Origin: Ditylenchus dipsaci
Lineage: Eukaryota; Nematoda; Chromadorea; Rhabditida; Anguinidae
Assembly: GCA_004194705.1 (NCBI GenBank)
Contig: SADC01000290.1
Coordinates: 1 to 64,000 of the forward strand
DNA length: 64,000 nucleotides
Direction: 5' to 3'
Shown: one piece after another, positions 45,807-57,090 of the stretch
Layout: each line of letters begins with the position of its first letter
Position numbering within the stretch: position 1 is the first letter of the stretch
Program-made: the position numbers and the translations under genes
Notes under the pieces: model-generated
Told to the model about the DNA's origin: nothing
Seen by the model: only the letters and a program-made list of their open reading frames with translations
The model's database searches: none

Positions 45807-48800
45807 TCCACATTATATTACTTTACTCAATCTTTGACATCTACTATTCTTCACCTTTGGTTCAGAATGCTAAACCATATCCGATCACAAAAAATAGTCT
45901 TGCACCGGCTTCTAGATTGGTCATTTTTCTGCTGGTAGTTTAGTCTTTTGTTTTCTAGAACAGCTTGAAATTCTTAAAATATTTAAGACGGTTTAAGAAG
46001 CAGGACTTTTTTTGAAAATCCTGAAAAATCGCCGTTCCTACATGGTTTGATACGCAAACAACAAGTCAGTTTTTCTCACTTTTCTTAAATAAACAAGTAC
46101 AGTCGACTCTCCCAATAACGAACCCCTGAATAACGAACTCTCTCAATAACGAACACTTTTTTTGGTTTGGTTGGATATTCGATAAAGTACTTATAACGGA
46201 CCTTCTCAATAACGAACTCTCTCAATAACGAACACCTAGAGCCGGTCCCCAGGGGGTTCGTTATTGGGAGAGTCGACTGTAGTTGTTAAAAAAAACCTTA
46301 CCATTAGATACAATTTTTGAAATCAGTTTTTTAAGTAGCGTTCGCCACCTTATAAAAAAAATTTAATTACTTTTTCCAGTGTACTTGGGTATTTCCAAGA
46401 GTCATGTGCCACAGAATCACGTCCTGGGCACGTAGCTATGATGGCCGGTTTTTACGAAGATGTGAGCGCAGTATGCAAAGGTTGGAAACACAATCCTGTC
46501 GCTTTTGACAGCACTCTAAATCGATCCAACAAAGCTTGGATGTGGGGCAGGTGGGTGTGGGGGGTATAAACTACAAAACACAAACTACAACAACCTTTTT
46601 ACAGTCCTGATATTGTCTCGATTTTTGTGGACACACTCAATCCTGGTGTGCTGATGCGAGCTGAGTCATATTCCAGTCAGGAGGAAGACTTTGCTACTGA
46701 AAATGCTGCCAGGTTGGATGAATGGGTGTTCGATAAAGTAGAGGTGAACGGCTTGTTTTACTTTCATCTTTGAACTCTAAGTTTTTCGAAAATCGGGTTG
46801 CTATATTTTTTCCGATAAACCACAAAAATAAGTTTTTCACTTAAAAATTATAAACAGTATAAACAGGAAAACAGATGTAACGCAGTCTATATATTACAAG
46901 GCTCCACTTTAATTTTCGGACACAGGATGAGCACCCACTCATCCTGAGATTTTGCCCCACATTTGAAAACTGTAGAATTACTCGTATAAAATAAAACACG
47001 TATAAAAAACATGGGACAGAGAGTACTAACAGAATTCGGACTGAACTAAATTCGGTCTTTTTGTCACTAATGCACCGAGCTGTGGCCTCCCGAAGTTTGG
47101 TACTCAGAAACCCAGTACATTTCTTATAAACATTTTATACTTAGTGAAAATATCATGATGTGCGCTCGTTCAAGACTTTATTCGACGCAGAAAGAGTAAC
47201 TCTTTCTAATGAGTACACAAAAATTAAAGTCTGTAATAAATTTTGACTAAAAAGTGTGTTTTTTCAAAAAATCAGCATTTTTCGAACACCGATTTTCGGC
47301 GTAAAAACCGCCATAAAAATCTAAAATCATCGTGCACCCTTCTGAGTATTAGTTCATCAGAAGAAGCATTTTCTAAGGGACTTTTTGGCAGAAAAAAAAA
47401 CCCGAAAAAAGTTGAGGGAGGTGAGACGAAAAAGGCTTTTGAAGTTGGCTAGTCATCACTAACTCTTTTCAGTTTTTGACGTAAAAATATTTTTGTACCA
47501 AGAAAACCTGAAATTCTGACACCGAATTCATGATCGGTGATTGTGATCCTGATTTGCTTTTAAAACCACTCTTAGAAGCATACTTTGAATGTCATATTTC
47601 AAATTTTTCTCAGAACAATAAATATCTGATTCACCAATTATTGACTTGTTTGAAAGCTCATTGTCCTGAAAGGAAATTGAAATATGACATTCAAATTGCA
47701 CCTCTAAGAGTAGTTTTAGAAGTAAATTAGATAGGCGATCATGAATCCGGTGTCAGAATTTCAGGTTTGCCTAATAAATTTTTATTTCAAGTCAAAAACT
47801 CAAAAGAGTTAGGACGGCTAGCAAACTTCAAATGTCTTTTTCGTCTTGCCTCACCTAATTTTTTTCGAGGTTTTTCCGTCAGAAAGGTGCACCAGGAAAT
47901 GCTTTTTTGATGCACTAAATTTAGAGGGTGCACGTTGATTTTCAATTTTTATGGCGGTTTTTTCGCCGAAATTGGTGTTCGAAATGCTGATTTTTTGAAA
48001 AAAACACACTTTTTACGCCAAAATTTATTACAGACTATGGAGTTTTTGTATTTGTTAAGAAGAGCAGCTCATTCTGCGTCAAATAAGTTTTTAAACAAGT
48101 GAAGATCATCATATTTTCACTAAGTATAAATCATTATAAGAAATGTACTGGTTTTCTGAGTACCAAACTTCGGGAGGCCACAGCTCGGCGAATTAGTGAG
48201 AAAAATTAGTCGAATTTGGTGTTATCGTACTCAGCACATCGTAGGCTTTCATTTGAGCCCAAACACTTAATTTCCAACTTTTTAAGGGTCCGACCAAACT
48301 ACAAAATTACAGAACTTCTCTTTTAAAAGGCCAAGAGTCGAATTTTTTTTGAATATACGAAAACTTTTTTCAGACATACTTTTCCTCGCTTGATGACAGA
48401 CAAAAATTAGATTTGAACTCTGAAAAAGCTATTTTCTTCCTACATTTAATTGGATTGGACACAAATGGACATGGGAAGAAGCCTAAATCAGCCAATTACA
48501 TTGATAATATTGCTACTGTCGACACAGGTGTACAGAAAATAGTTGAGATGTTTGAGAGCACTTTTATAGACCACAGGTTTTAGTCAAGTTTATTTCTCTT
48601 TGTAAAAACTTAAAGTGAATTTAGAACCGCATATTTGTTCACAGCAGATCATGGCATGACTGATTGGTAAATTAATATGTCTAAAACGGATAGTTAAACC
48701 GTTATTTTCTTTTATAGGGGGTCTCATGGTGCTGGAACAGATGATGAAATTCTCACACCCTTACTGGTTTGGGGAGCTGGGGTCAAAAACTATAAGTATA

Positions 48801-51800
48801 AGCAATCTTTAAACCAGGTAAATTTTTTTTCAAAACTGAGATCAGCATTTTAAAGTTTATAATTAGGTAGATCTGGCTCCCCTGCAATCTTCCTTACTAG
48901 GTTTGGCTGTGCCGGTTAATAGTATGGGCATATTGCCAATAGAATTGCTGGACGCTTCTCCTAAATACAAGTTTTTTGCTGCTTATGGCAATTTCAAGCA
49001 GGTATGTTCAGTTGATCCATTGATGTGAAATCCAAATTTATTCAGATGCTAGAGCAATATGGCATTAGAAGAGCCGAAAGACTTAACCACTCTTTGCCCT
49101 TGTTTTTCCAAGACTACCCAGGCTTTGGATTAGATGCGCTAGAAAAAGTAGAAGCAGAGATTCTTCGGCTAGCCAAGGGAAATAGATTCGATGCAGCAGC
49201 GACAGCGTGCATGCAATGGATTCCTAGGATCAGGGATGCTCTTATGTATTTCCATAGATATCAGAGATTCAGCCTGGGATTGTCTATTGTTGCTTTGTAT
49301 GTGACTTGGAATTTGGCTTTGTTCAGCTTGGTTACCAGGTGTGTTAAGCTTTCTTGCTTTTAGCCACAAAAACTGGGCCAAAGACCATCTAATTTTATTA
49401 TGATTTTGAGTGCAATCTCAATGACTAAATAATTAAATAGGGATTTCAGAAACATTCAGAAACATCCATTAGACTTTTTTGATATTTTTGCACCTTGTCA
49501 ACCATTTGTAGCCATCTTATGCTTTGCAAGCTTCTTGGTCTGGCTTCAACACTTGCAATGGACCAATTATCTCTACTATTTGATGCCCATTTACACTGTC
49601 TCTATTGTCTACAACATCAATTTTGGTGTTAAATCTGGAAATGCGGGCATTTTGAACTCCATTTCCAGATTTATTCAAGAAGATTTCAAACATAAATTAG
49701 ATCAACTGCGCCAATCTGTGCCTGTAAACTTGGCTAATGACAATACTACATCGAGAACTATTGTTTTTTTAGTCTTTCTTTGCTTGATATCAGGGTCTTT
49801 GGTTGCCGGTTGGTATTGAAATTTTTGATTTTTAAATATTTAAATTCAAATTTTCAGGGTTCTTGTTAACACTTGTGAGTGTGTTCTTTGAGCGATCTGT
49901 GCTCTCAGTCATTTTTGTCTGTCTATCACCTATTTGGATAATTTCAAATAATGGACAGAGACAATGGTTAGATTTTTGTGAAGAAAAATATATAAAATGA
50001 TAAGGTCTAGTTAAAACTGACTCTTGTTTTACCGCACCTTTGGGACCCACAAAAGTGTCGGAAAATGAGGAAACCGTCGTTAAATGAAGAATGGACTGTA
50101 CCGAATTCTATCTGATAGAACAAACGATTCTAAACGAGTCGACCTGCTTACGAGGAAACAAGAATATTCGTCCCTAGTATACAATTCACAGTAAAGAGTG
50201 CCCAAATAAATGTCCCCGACCCGGAAGTGCGCAAGACATTTATTAGTCACAACCTTCCGTACGCTGGCCTACCTTCGAGCCTAAGGGGTCCAGCCTTAAC
50301 TAGTAACGATAGTTACAGCGACTTTTATAAAGAAATTTTTCAGGGGGTATTCTAAACTAGCGCCGAATTTTTCTTTTCACTAAGATCCACGGAAATCTTT
50401 AAAGAACCATGGTTTTCGAACACAGTCACATTTTAGAAATTCGAACAGGCCGGGACTTTTTTAAATTGCTCGAGATTATATAAATATTTTCCAGGAATTT
50501 TCTTTGGCTATTTTGCTGCCTTCTTCTAGCCGTATTTCCACAATTAGACACTGTTGGAAGCACTCCTCGACCCACATTGGTCGTCATTTCACCTTTTGTA
50601 AGCGCTGCCCTGCTCCATTATTATGAGTTGAAAACACACAGAAACAGCAATGCTACTATAATCCTTTACTTATTTTGTTGCACGTGATCTCAGGACTGCT
50701 GAATGCATTTAACTTGCTATTCAAATCTCTATTTATAAATTTATTTGCTTGGTCAACAGTTCCACTAGCATTTCTACTTCCTATGCTAAGCACGAAAACT
50801 GACCAAAAACTTGTGGATAGCCTGGTTATATGGTTTGGCTCACTATTTCTACCTTTCTGCATGCTAACCACAGCTTATGAATCTATATTTTTGGTTGTGT
50901 TTTCTGTATTTCTGCTGGTTTTTGTTCGACTAGAGATCGGCTCAGAAATGATCCTTACAAATAACCAATTTTTCGATATGCAGCTAGTTGATGATCCTAA
51001 ATACAAAAAAGGTTTTTAAAAACTTATTTTCGCAGTGTGGTAAGACTGATAAGAGTTTAGAAAAAGAAAGAAACAATGGATTCTCTACGGCTATCAATGA
51101 AAAGGCTAGAGCATCTACTGGAACAGGACATTTTTCATGTGCAGAATGGAGAAGAGCTGTTTTGTTGGTAGCTTTGATTGAAATGGTTAGATTATATTTT
51201 TTACGATGTAAAGAAAAGCTAATGGCCACAGATACTACTTGCTTATTTTTTCGACCTTGCGTTAATTAGAAGCGAATGATAAAGTCAGAAAGTTCAGTAT
51301 GTTGGCATCATAGCCGGTGTCTGCTGTAAATGTGAAAATGCAAAAAACAGCTTTGCAAAATATTGACTCTGCTCCGAGGTACAGACCAGGGCTGCATCCG
51401 GGTTCTGTTTTCCTGTTTTTTTGTGTTTTTTCATTTTGGGTTTTTTTGTTTTCTGCTTCTGTTAAAAAAAGACAGAAACACAGAAAAAAAAATCACAGAA
51501 AAAAGCCTAAGTTATAGGCTTGGGTCATAGGCACAAAGCACTCCAAATAATATTTTCGGTGGGGTTATCCTTCGCCAAAATGCATTTCGCCAATCGATTG
51601 TTTCGCCAAACGATTAATACGCCAAAATACGTTTCGCCAAACAATTAACTCGCCAATCGATTGTTTCGCCAAAATTAAACTCGCCAAACAGTTAACTCGC
51701 CAAATTGATTGTCACCAAAATTTATTTCGCCAATCGATTAACTCGCCATTTTTTTCTCGCCAAACGATCAACTCGCCAAAATTAATCTCACCAAACGATA

Positions 51801-54800
51801 ACTTCACCGGAAAGTAAAACAACTAAGTGGGTTTTTTTCCACACAAATAAACAAATAAAGTTAATCAAATCTTAAAATAAACTATTTTTTCTTACCCGAA
51901 ATTGCATACAAAGACCGGTTTGTTAGGATCGAAATGTCGATCTTGTTCACTGGAAGCCCGATACCCAAGCTAAGTACTACCTGGGCAGGTGGATATCCAT
52001 CCATATGACCTGATTTTTTTGTTAAAATTTAAAATGAATGGTCTTATCATACGTGAAATCGCCATGGGAATCAAGTTGCTTAACACCAAAATCCCGATTT
52101 CATCCACTCGGAGACCGCTACCAATGGTAGGTACTAACTGGTCAGGTAAATGACATGAAATTCTTTTTTTGTTTTAATGAAAACAAATCTGCTTAGCACA
52201 CGTAAAATCGCATAAGAAACCCTGTTTTTAAAACCAAAATCGCGATTATTAACGAGTTAATTGTTCAGCAATTACTATTCGTCTATCTATACTATCCATC
52301 GCTAAACAAAAGTACCCTGGTCGTCTGATTCAGTTAAAAGTGCATGGGTGTGCAAGTTGTCTGATCTAGTTAGATACCCAGATGGTGTAGTTTTCTCAGA
52401 GTGATTTTTTCAAGTACCTAACTTTACCTAAGTACCTAACTTTACCTAAGTACCTAACTTTACCTACCTAATAATCTTCACGTGCCTAACATACAGTTCA
52501 AGCACTTCAGGTACGGTTTCTACACGTACCAAACTGAATGAACAAAGAAAACAACAATAAATAGAGTTCGAGTTTATTCGTAAAATAAAACAGTGAAATA
52601 ACAGCAAAGCAATAACAAGTATTCTGAATGAGCAACCAACCAGGTATATCTAAGCCGGAATGCATCCACATAGAATGCGAGAAACTTGGACGCTGAACCA
52701 TTTGACCATCTTCATCGTAGTCGATCTAAATCTGAATAATCATCAAAAATTTTCGAAAAATTTAATTTTCACCTTAACCATATAGCGTTTCGTCATGATT
52801 GAACTTGTTACCACCAGCGTCTTTGTGCTCTCGATAATCCATGTTCATCCTGCGACGCGTCATCAGTACATTCCCCATAGGAACGAAGCTATTGAAATTT
52901 ATCGATAAATTGTTAATAGTTCCTGAATACTGTATAATACTTACTCATATATTTATCCATGTAAACAAAAATTCTGAACAAAGCCTTCGCCGCTGGTTTT
53001 AAAAGTTCCATCGAGAGCAATAACACGAACATGAGCTTATCCTAGAGAACTGTCAGTTCATTAACTAGATAGCTCACTAAAAATTTACCTCCATACAACC
53101 AGCTGAGGACAGAATAATATATCGCTGGTGTGGTCCTTGCCAATCTTCTATTGCTGGTCCGGAGTCGTATATCACGAAAGGCGATCCGTCAGAGAGATTT
53201 CTCCACACTTCGCTTAGCACAAGCCTTGCAGGGTCTACCAGAATTCTGGGATAATTGTTAGCTGCCTAAAGTTGTAAAAAATTTTTGCTACAAATCTTTA
53301 CTCGATATAAACATTTTACCTGACGCGCCCTCTTGATCAGCTGCGATAAATTTTTTGGCTCGATAGCATTTTTCGCTGCACTAGAGCAATTTGTATCTTG
53401 AAGAGCTTGTGTGAGAATATCCCGAAAGGTGAGCTGAATAAGAGCCTTCTTTTTTATTTTTCTCTGAAGACTTTTCCAAATAACTTACCAGCATGTTAGA
53501 TTTGGCTATATAAATTGCTTTCTTGGTGAGCTCGTAAACCTCGATATCAATTGGATCAGCTGGATGATTGTGTTCTTCTTAGGACTCTTCGTAATATTCT
53601 TCATCTCGCAGAACGACTCGTTTGCAGCAATATATATCGTCTTTGCGGAATCTCTGGCACTGATAAATTTGCTTTTCTCCGCCAAGGATTGGAGTCGAAT
53701 TTTTGTACCAAAAGATAAAGAAGTAATTTAAATTAAACAACGCTTAAGATTGGGGTAATAGAAAGTACACTACTTACTGTTATAACACAAGAGACGCCGA
53801 TGATCCCTTGAAATGTCAGTTCTTTTAGAGTCCAACCACTTGATAACACCTCTTTGCTCTGATGGAATTGAGTAAAAGCCCTCTCTTGTCTGATTTACGT
53901 CATCAGCATAGTTTTCCTCTTCTTGGTCACTGCTTATTGCATACCAGTCAATGTTCATAGCGCTTAGAGTTCTAAGAATGAAAAATAAAGCGACAGACAA
54001 TAAAAAAATGAGAATGAGTGCAAAAAAGAAAAAGTACAGAATGATGTAATTTGCAACCAAATCGGCCAACCACATCGGAACCGGGCGTGCACAATGGCGG
54101 GGGTGAAGACTATGGAGGGAGTTGACTGTATAATTATCTGGAAGAAAAAAAATGGGTAGTTAACGATTTGGCGACAAAGAACATGGTCAATTAATTGATT
54201 GGTTAAAAAATTTTTGGCGAGTTGATCATTTGGCGAAAAAAAAATGGCGAGTTAATCGTTTGGTGAGTCAACTGTTTGGCGAGTTTCATTTTGGCGAAAC
54301 AATCGATTGGCGAAATGTATCTTGGTGAGACTCGACTTGGTGAAATTATCATTTGGCGAAATGTATTTTGGCGAATTAATCGTTTTGGCGAAACAATCGA
54401 TTGTCGAGTTAACTTTTTGGCGCAGGATAACCCCACCATATTTTCGACCAATTTTTTAGATCAAATTTTGACCGATTTCCGTCGTCATTAAGGCAGGAAT
54501 AACATTTTTAAGGATGATACGGAAAAATACCTTCTTTTGGCAAAAATGTGCTCCTTTTTGTAAAAATGTGCCCGTTTCCTTTCTTTTTATAAAAAGGCAT
54601 AAAGTTGCCTACCTTTTTAATTTGTTTGACACTATCAGGTAGCCGTGCGATTCTAGTTTCTAACGGTGGATCACTTGTTGCATCATCTTTGTGAAATATA
54701 GCACCAAAAGGTAAAATTATGAAGCAAGTCAGAAAAATAATTTTAGTTCACAATTTTGTCTTTTTGTGTTACATTTTGCAAAGATGATGCAACAGCTGCT

Positions 54801-56289
54801 ACCTGATTAGAACTAGAATCGCAGGACTACCTAAAAGGGTGAAAATTAAATAAAAAATAGGAAAATTCATGACCTTTTAATTAAAACGAAAAAAGGGGGC
54901 ACAAAGAGGGTACTTGTTTGCGAAAAGGGGGCATTTTTCCGTTTCGTCCCATTTTTAATGGGCGGAACAGACTTTTTACGAAAAAAAGAATTTTGATCAA
55001 AATATTGACTTTCTGTTAGGTTTTGTTTTTCTGCTTGTGTTTTTTTTATAAAAACCGGCTGCAGCCCTGGTACATGCCCTCAAAGTCGAGGGGGCGGCGT
55101 GGCTTTATTACAGAAGTAAACTCTACTAAAACATACCTATTAGAAGATAGCTCTATTAGAACAACCTTTGTCGATCCTCCATGAGGGATTAATTTTCCAC
55201 CAATGAAAAATTTTGAAATTGTAAATAAAACATGGCCTTAGAGGGTCATTGCCGTCTCCGACAACGGTTGTCCCCCGCCAATTCAAATATTTTTCTTCAT
55301 AGTTGGATTTACGTACGAATGTTTCAACTTGGTTTCTAACAAAACTATACCTAAAATTAAATTCTAGGCCTTGTTTTGTTGGAAACCAACTTGAAAAATC
55401 CGTACAGAAGCTCAATGATTAGGCAAAAAAGTTTGAATTGGCGGGGGACAATTCAAAACAGGTAGCAATAGCCCTTTAACTATGAAATCCTAGTAAAAAA
55501 CGGGGGGTGGGATTATTAGAGGGTGAGGGATTAATAAAAGTTTTATGGTAGATGGTAATTTTTGCAAGGGTGAATCGGTGTCTGATGTAAATTGACTGGA
55601 TTGAAGATTTTGAGCTTCAGCTTGCTGGCTTTAAAACCCGATTTCCACTGAAATGTTTTAATCGGAAAATAGATAATTTTAATAGTGAATGTCGAATAAA
55701 AACACTTTTTCGGTAAAAAAGTAAAAAAAAAGTATTCAGCAGAGTTTTTTTAATCAAAGTTGTTTAATTTTTTTTATTTCAATTTCTGTTTTCATACCAA
55801 ACTAATTCGAATTTAGGCTTTCTTTGGGACAGGCAATATTGCATCTTTAAATAGCTTTAACACTAGCTTTCTGCTCAATTTCACCACTGTTTTTTCACCC
55901 TTTCTAATGGCTGGTCTTTTAGTAAGTGATTCCAAGTTCTTTTACCTAACACTTCTATAAAAAAAATTTCGTTTCAGCTGTTTAAGATTTCCATACCATT
56001 TCTTCAGTTGGCCGTAGCTTTCGCTACAATTTTACACTATAACCCACGACTATTGCCCAGATTAAGTGTACTGATGATGTTGATCACTGATTGCATGGCC
56101 GTAATATTTTTCTACTTGCTCAAAGATGAAGGTAGTTGGCTGGATATTGGGTTGAGCATATCTAACTATGTGATCTGTTTACTCTCTTCAATTATTGTCT
56201 TTGTATTGTTGCATTTGGCTTATAGATTGTTGGTGATTCGACTTGATTACCAAAGCTTTATCAGATATATTAGAAATTTAATAAATTGA
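45807..56289 (+). CDS. PIGN: GPI ethanolamine phosphate transferase 1 (first exon not found)
   Basis: PIG-N (Mcd4) adds ethanolamine phosphate to the first mannose of GPI precursors in the ER. Exons: 45807-45934, 45988-46068, 46380-46550, 46605-46743, 48374-48576, 48625-48666, 48718-48817, 48867-49001, 49046-49338, 49441-49808, 49858-49966, 50496-50597, 50642-50986, 51036-51185, 55817-55921, 55978-56289. N-terminal [11 protein letters not shown] follows the family. The alkaline-phosphatase-like catalytic domain includes [47 protein letters not shown] and [10 protein letters not shown]. Multiple membrane segments follow, ending with [14 protein letters not shown] and [14 protein letters not shown] as in other PIG-N proteins. 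Frame breaks of one base occur at 45924-45928 and 46409-46412, both inside conserved motifs. The ATG exon (phase 1) lies upstream. The 4.6 kb intron after 51185 holds nested transposons. Confidence 0.9.
46100..46279. mobile_element. TA-flanked pogo/Tigger-like MITE
   Basis: Perfect ends CAGTCGACTCTCCCAATAAC and complement, TA on both sides, 180 bp, in a PIGN intron. The word CTCAATAACGAACAC is iterated internally. No coding capacity. Confidence 0.85.
47040..48225. repeat. 1.2 kb fold-back element in PIGN intron
   Basis: Arms of more than 400 bp: GAGCTGTGGCCTCCCGAAGT near 47088 and its complement near 48175; AGTGTGTTTTTTCAAAAAAT and complement; the centre lies near 47620-47650. Arms differ by scattered substitutions. 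No transposase recognised. Confidence 0.7.
52412..52470. repeat. 18-bp tandem repeat
   Basis: Three units of AAGTACCTAACTTTACCT inside the MULE. Confidence 0.7.
52785..53960 (-). pseudogene. MULE transposase with FLYWCH-type zinc finger, decayed
   Basis: Minus-strand exon pieces from high to low coordinates: an acidic N-terminus starting [15 protein letters not shown]; a FLYWCH-like finger ([20 protein letters not shown] then HNHPADP, ligands C, C, H, H); a helical part; [11 protein letters not shown]; the MULE catalytic start [19 protein letters not shown]; and [18 protein letters not shown], equivalent to the family VPL-FALMTR segment. An in-frame TAA separates the finger's cysteines from its histidines, splice phases conflict before the DGTFK segment, and the C-terminal catalytic part is not seen. 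Inactive copy. Confidence 0.7.
55237..55479. mobile_element. TTAA-family fold-back, sister of 16331-16573
   Basis: GGGTCATTGCCGTCTCCGAC, then TGTCCCCCGCCAATTCAAA, with complement at the right ending GCCCTTTAA. The left terminal TTAA has decayed to CTTA. In the same PIGN intron, inside the interrupted MITE. Confidence 0.65.
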
Positions 56290-57090
56290 TTATTAAATTA
56301 ATGGTATTTTAAATATTGTTGCTTACAAGCGTACATGTCTATCGTGATAGTTTTTGCAAATAGTCGACTTCCTTCATAAGATACCCTACTTATAAGACAC
56401 TCCCTTTATAGGATATCTATAGGATAGACGCTCCCTCTATAGGATAAGTGAATTTTCCTCTTAATAAAGTGCCCTCTCTATAAGATACTCCATCTATTAG
56501 ATACTCCTAGCTGTCAGTCACGAGAAGGTATCTTATAGAGGAAGTCAACTGCAATTAAATTTTAACTTGTTCTTGACCAAATCAATTACCGTAATTATTC
56601 TAATAGAAACCCCGTCTCTTAATCAGTTTTTTTTCAAAATTGAATTGAATTTGTGTTAATAACAGAGTGTTTTAGAACTACTCGTCAATAAAAAATGATG
56701 TATGCTACTAGAAATACTTGTGTTAGCTGTATTTATAGGTACCAATTTTTCGACTCTACCCAATAACGTAGATTTGATGGGTAAAATCAAGTTGTGTTGC
56801 TTTTATTTTTCTAATTTTTTTAATTAGCCCGCACCCTCTAATAAACCCACACTTCCAACTTTGAAAACTTACATCTCAGCTTAAAGAAAATATTTTCCAA
56901 CTATGTTTTTTCGCGTTTTCTTAACCTCCACGAGCTCTACCGATTTCGCTTTCTTGATATCAATCAAGCACCCAAAAATTCGAGATTCACTTCAAATTTT
57001 CGTTGATTTTGGAGGGTTTTAAAAATAAACCCTAATTATATGCTAATTATATGAAATACGTTTGTTATCTAAAACTATTTAGAGCAATAA
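56290..57090. repeat. intergenic with two MITEs
   Basis: About 56365-56552 is a TA-type MITE with iterated ATAGGATA/CTTATAGAGG words ending GAGGAAGTCAACTGCA; about 56810-57060 is related to the CCGTATTT MITE family. The PIGN 3' end is within this interval; an AATAAA-like CAATAAAAA occurs near 56687. Confidence 0.5.

Larger units (their letters stand above)
51558..54437 (-). mobile_element. Mutator-like element with repeat-built inverted arms
   Basis: Ends GGTGGGGTTATCCTTCGCC / GGCGCAGGATAACCCCACC, flanked by ATATTTTC on both sides (51550-51557 and 54438-54445). Each arm (about 250-280 bp) is a tandem array of ~24-bp units such as TTCGCCAAACGATTAACTCG, in opposite orientations. Minus-strand MULE transposase exons lie between. 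Confidence 0.8.
51387..55069. mobile_element. hAT-type element, 3.7 kb including nested MULE
   Basis: Ends CAGGGCTGCATCCGG / CCGGCTGCAGCCCTG, flanked by GTACAGAC (51379-51386) and GTACATGC (55070-55077), a decayed 8-bp duplication. It interrupts a MITE whose two halves (AACAGCTTTGCAAAATATTG before, CCCTCAAAGTCGAGGGGG after) are joined in the copy at 15700-15760. About 2.9 kb of it is the later-inserted MULE. Confidence 0.7.

Noticed and set aside
50661..50687. Apparent frameshift in PIGN before [10 protein letters not shown]
   Set aside because: A 44-nt GT-AG intron (50598-50641, phase 0) puts the downstream frame in register, so no missing base is needed.
50986..51036. Apparent extra base in the A-run at 51004-51010 of PIGN
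   Set aside because: Using the GTTGAT donor at 50987 gives a 49-nt intron with matching phase; the A-run is intronic.
53770..54075. Hydrophobic N-terminus ([20 protein letters not shown]) ahead of the MULE protein
   Set aside because: Probably read-through upstream of the transposase start at [12 protein letters not shown]-rich DNA gives hydrophobic frames by chance.
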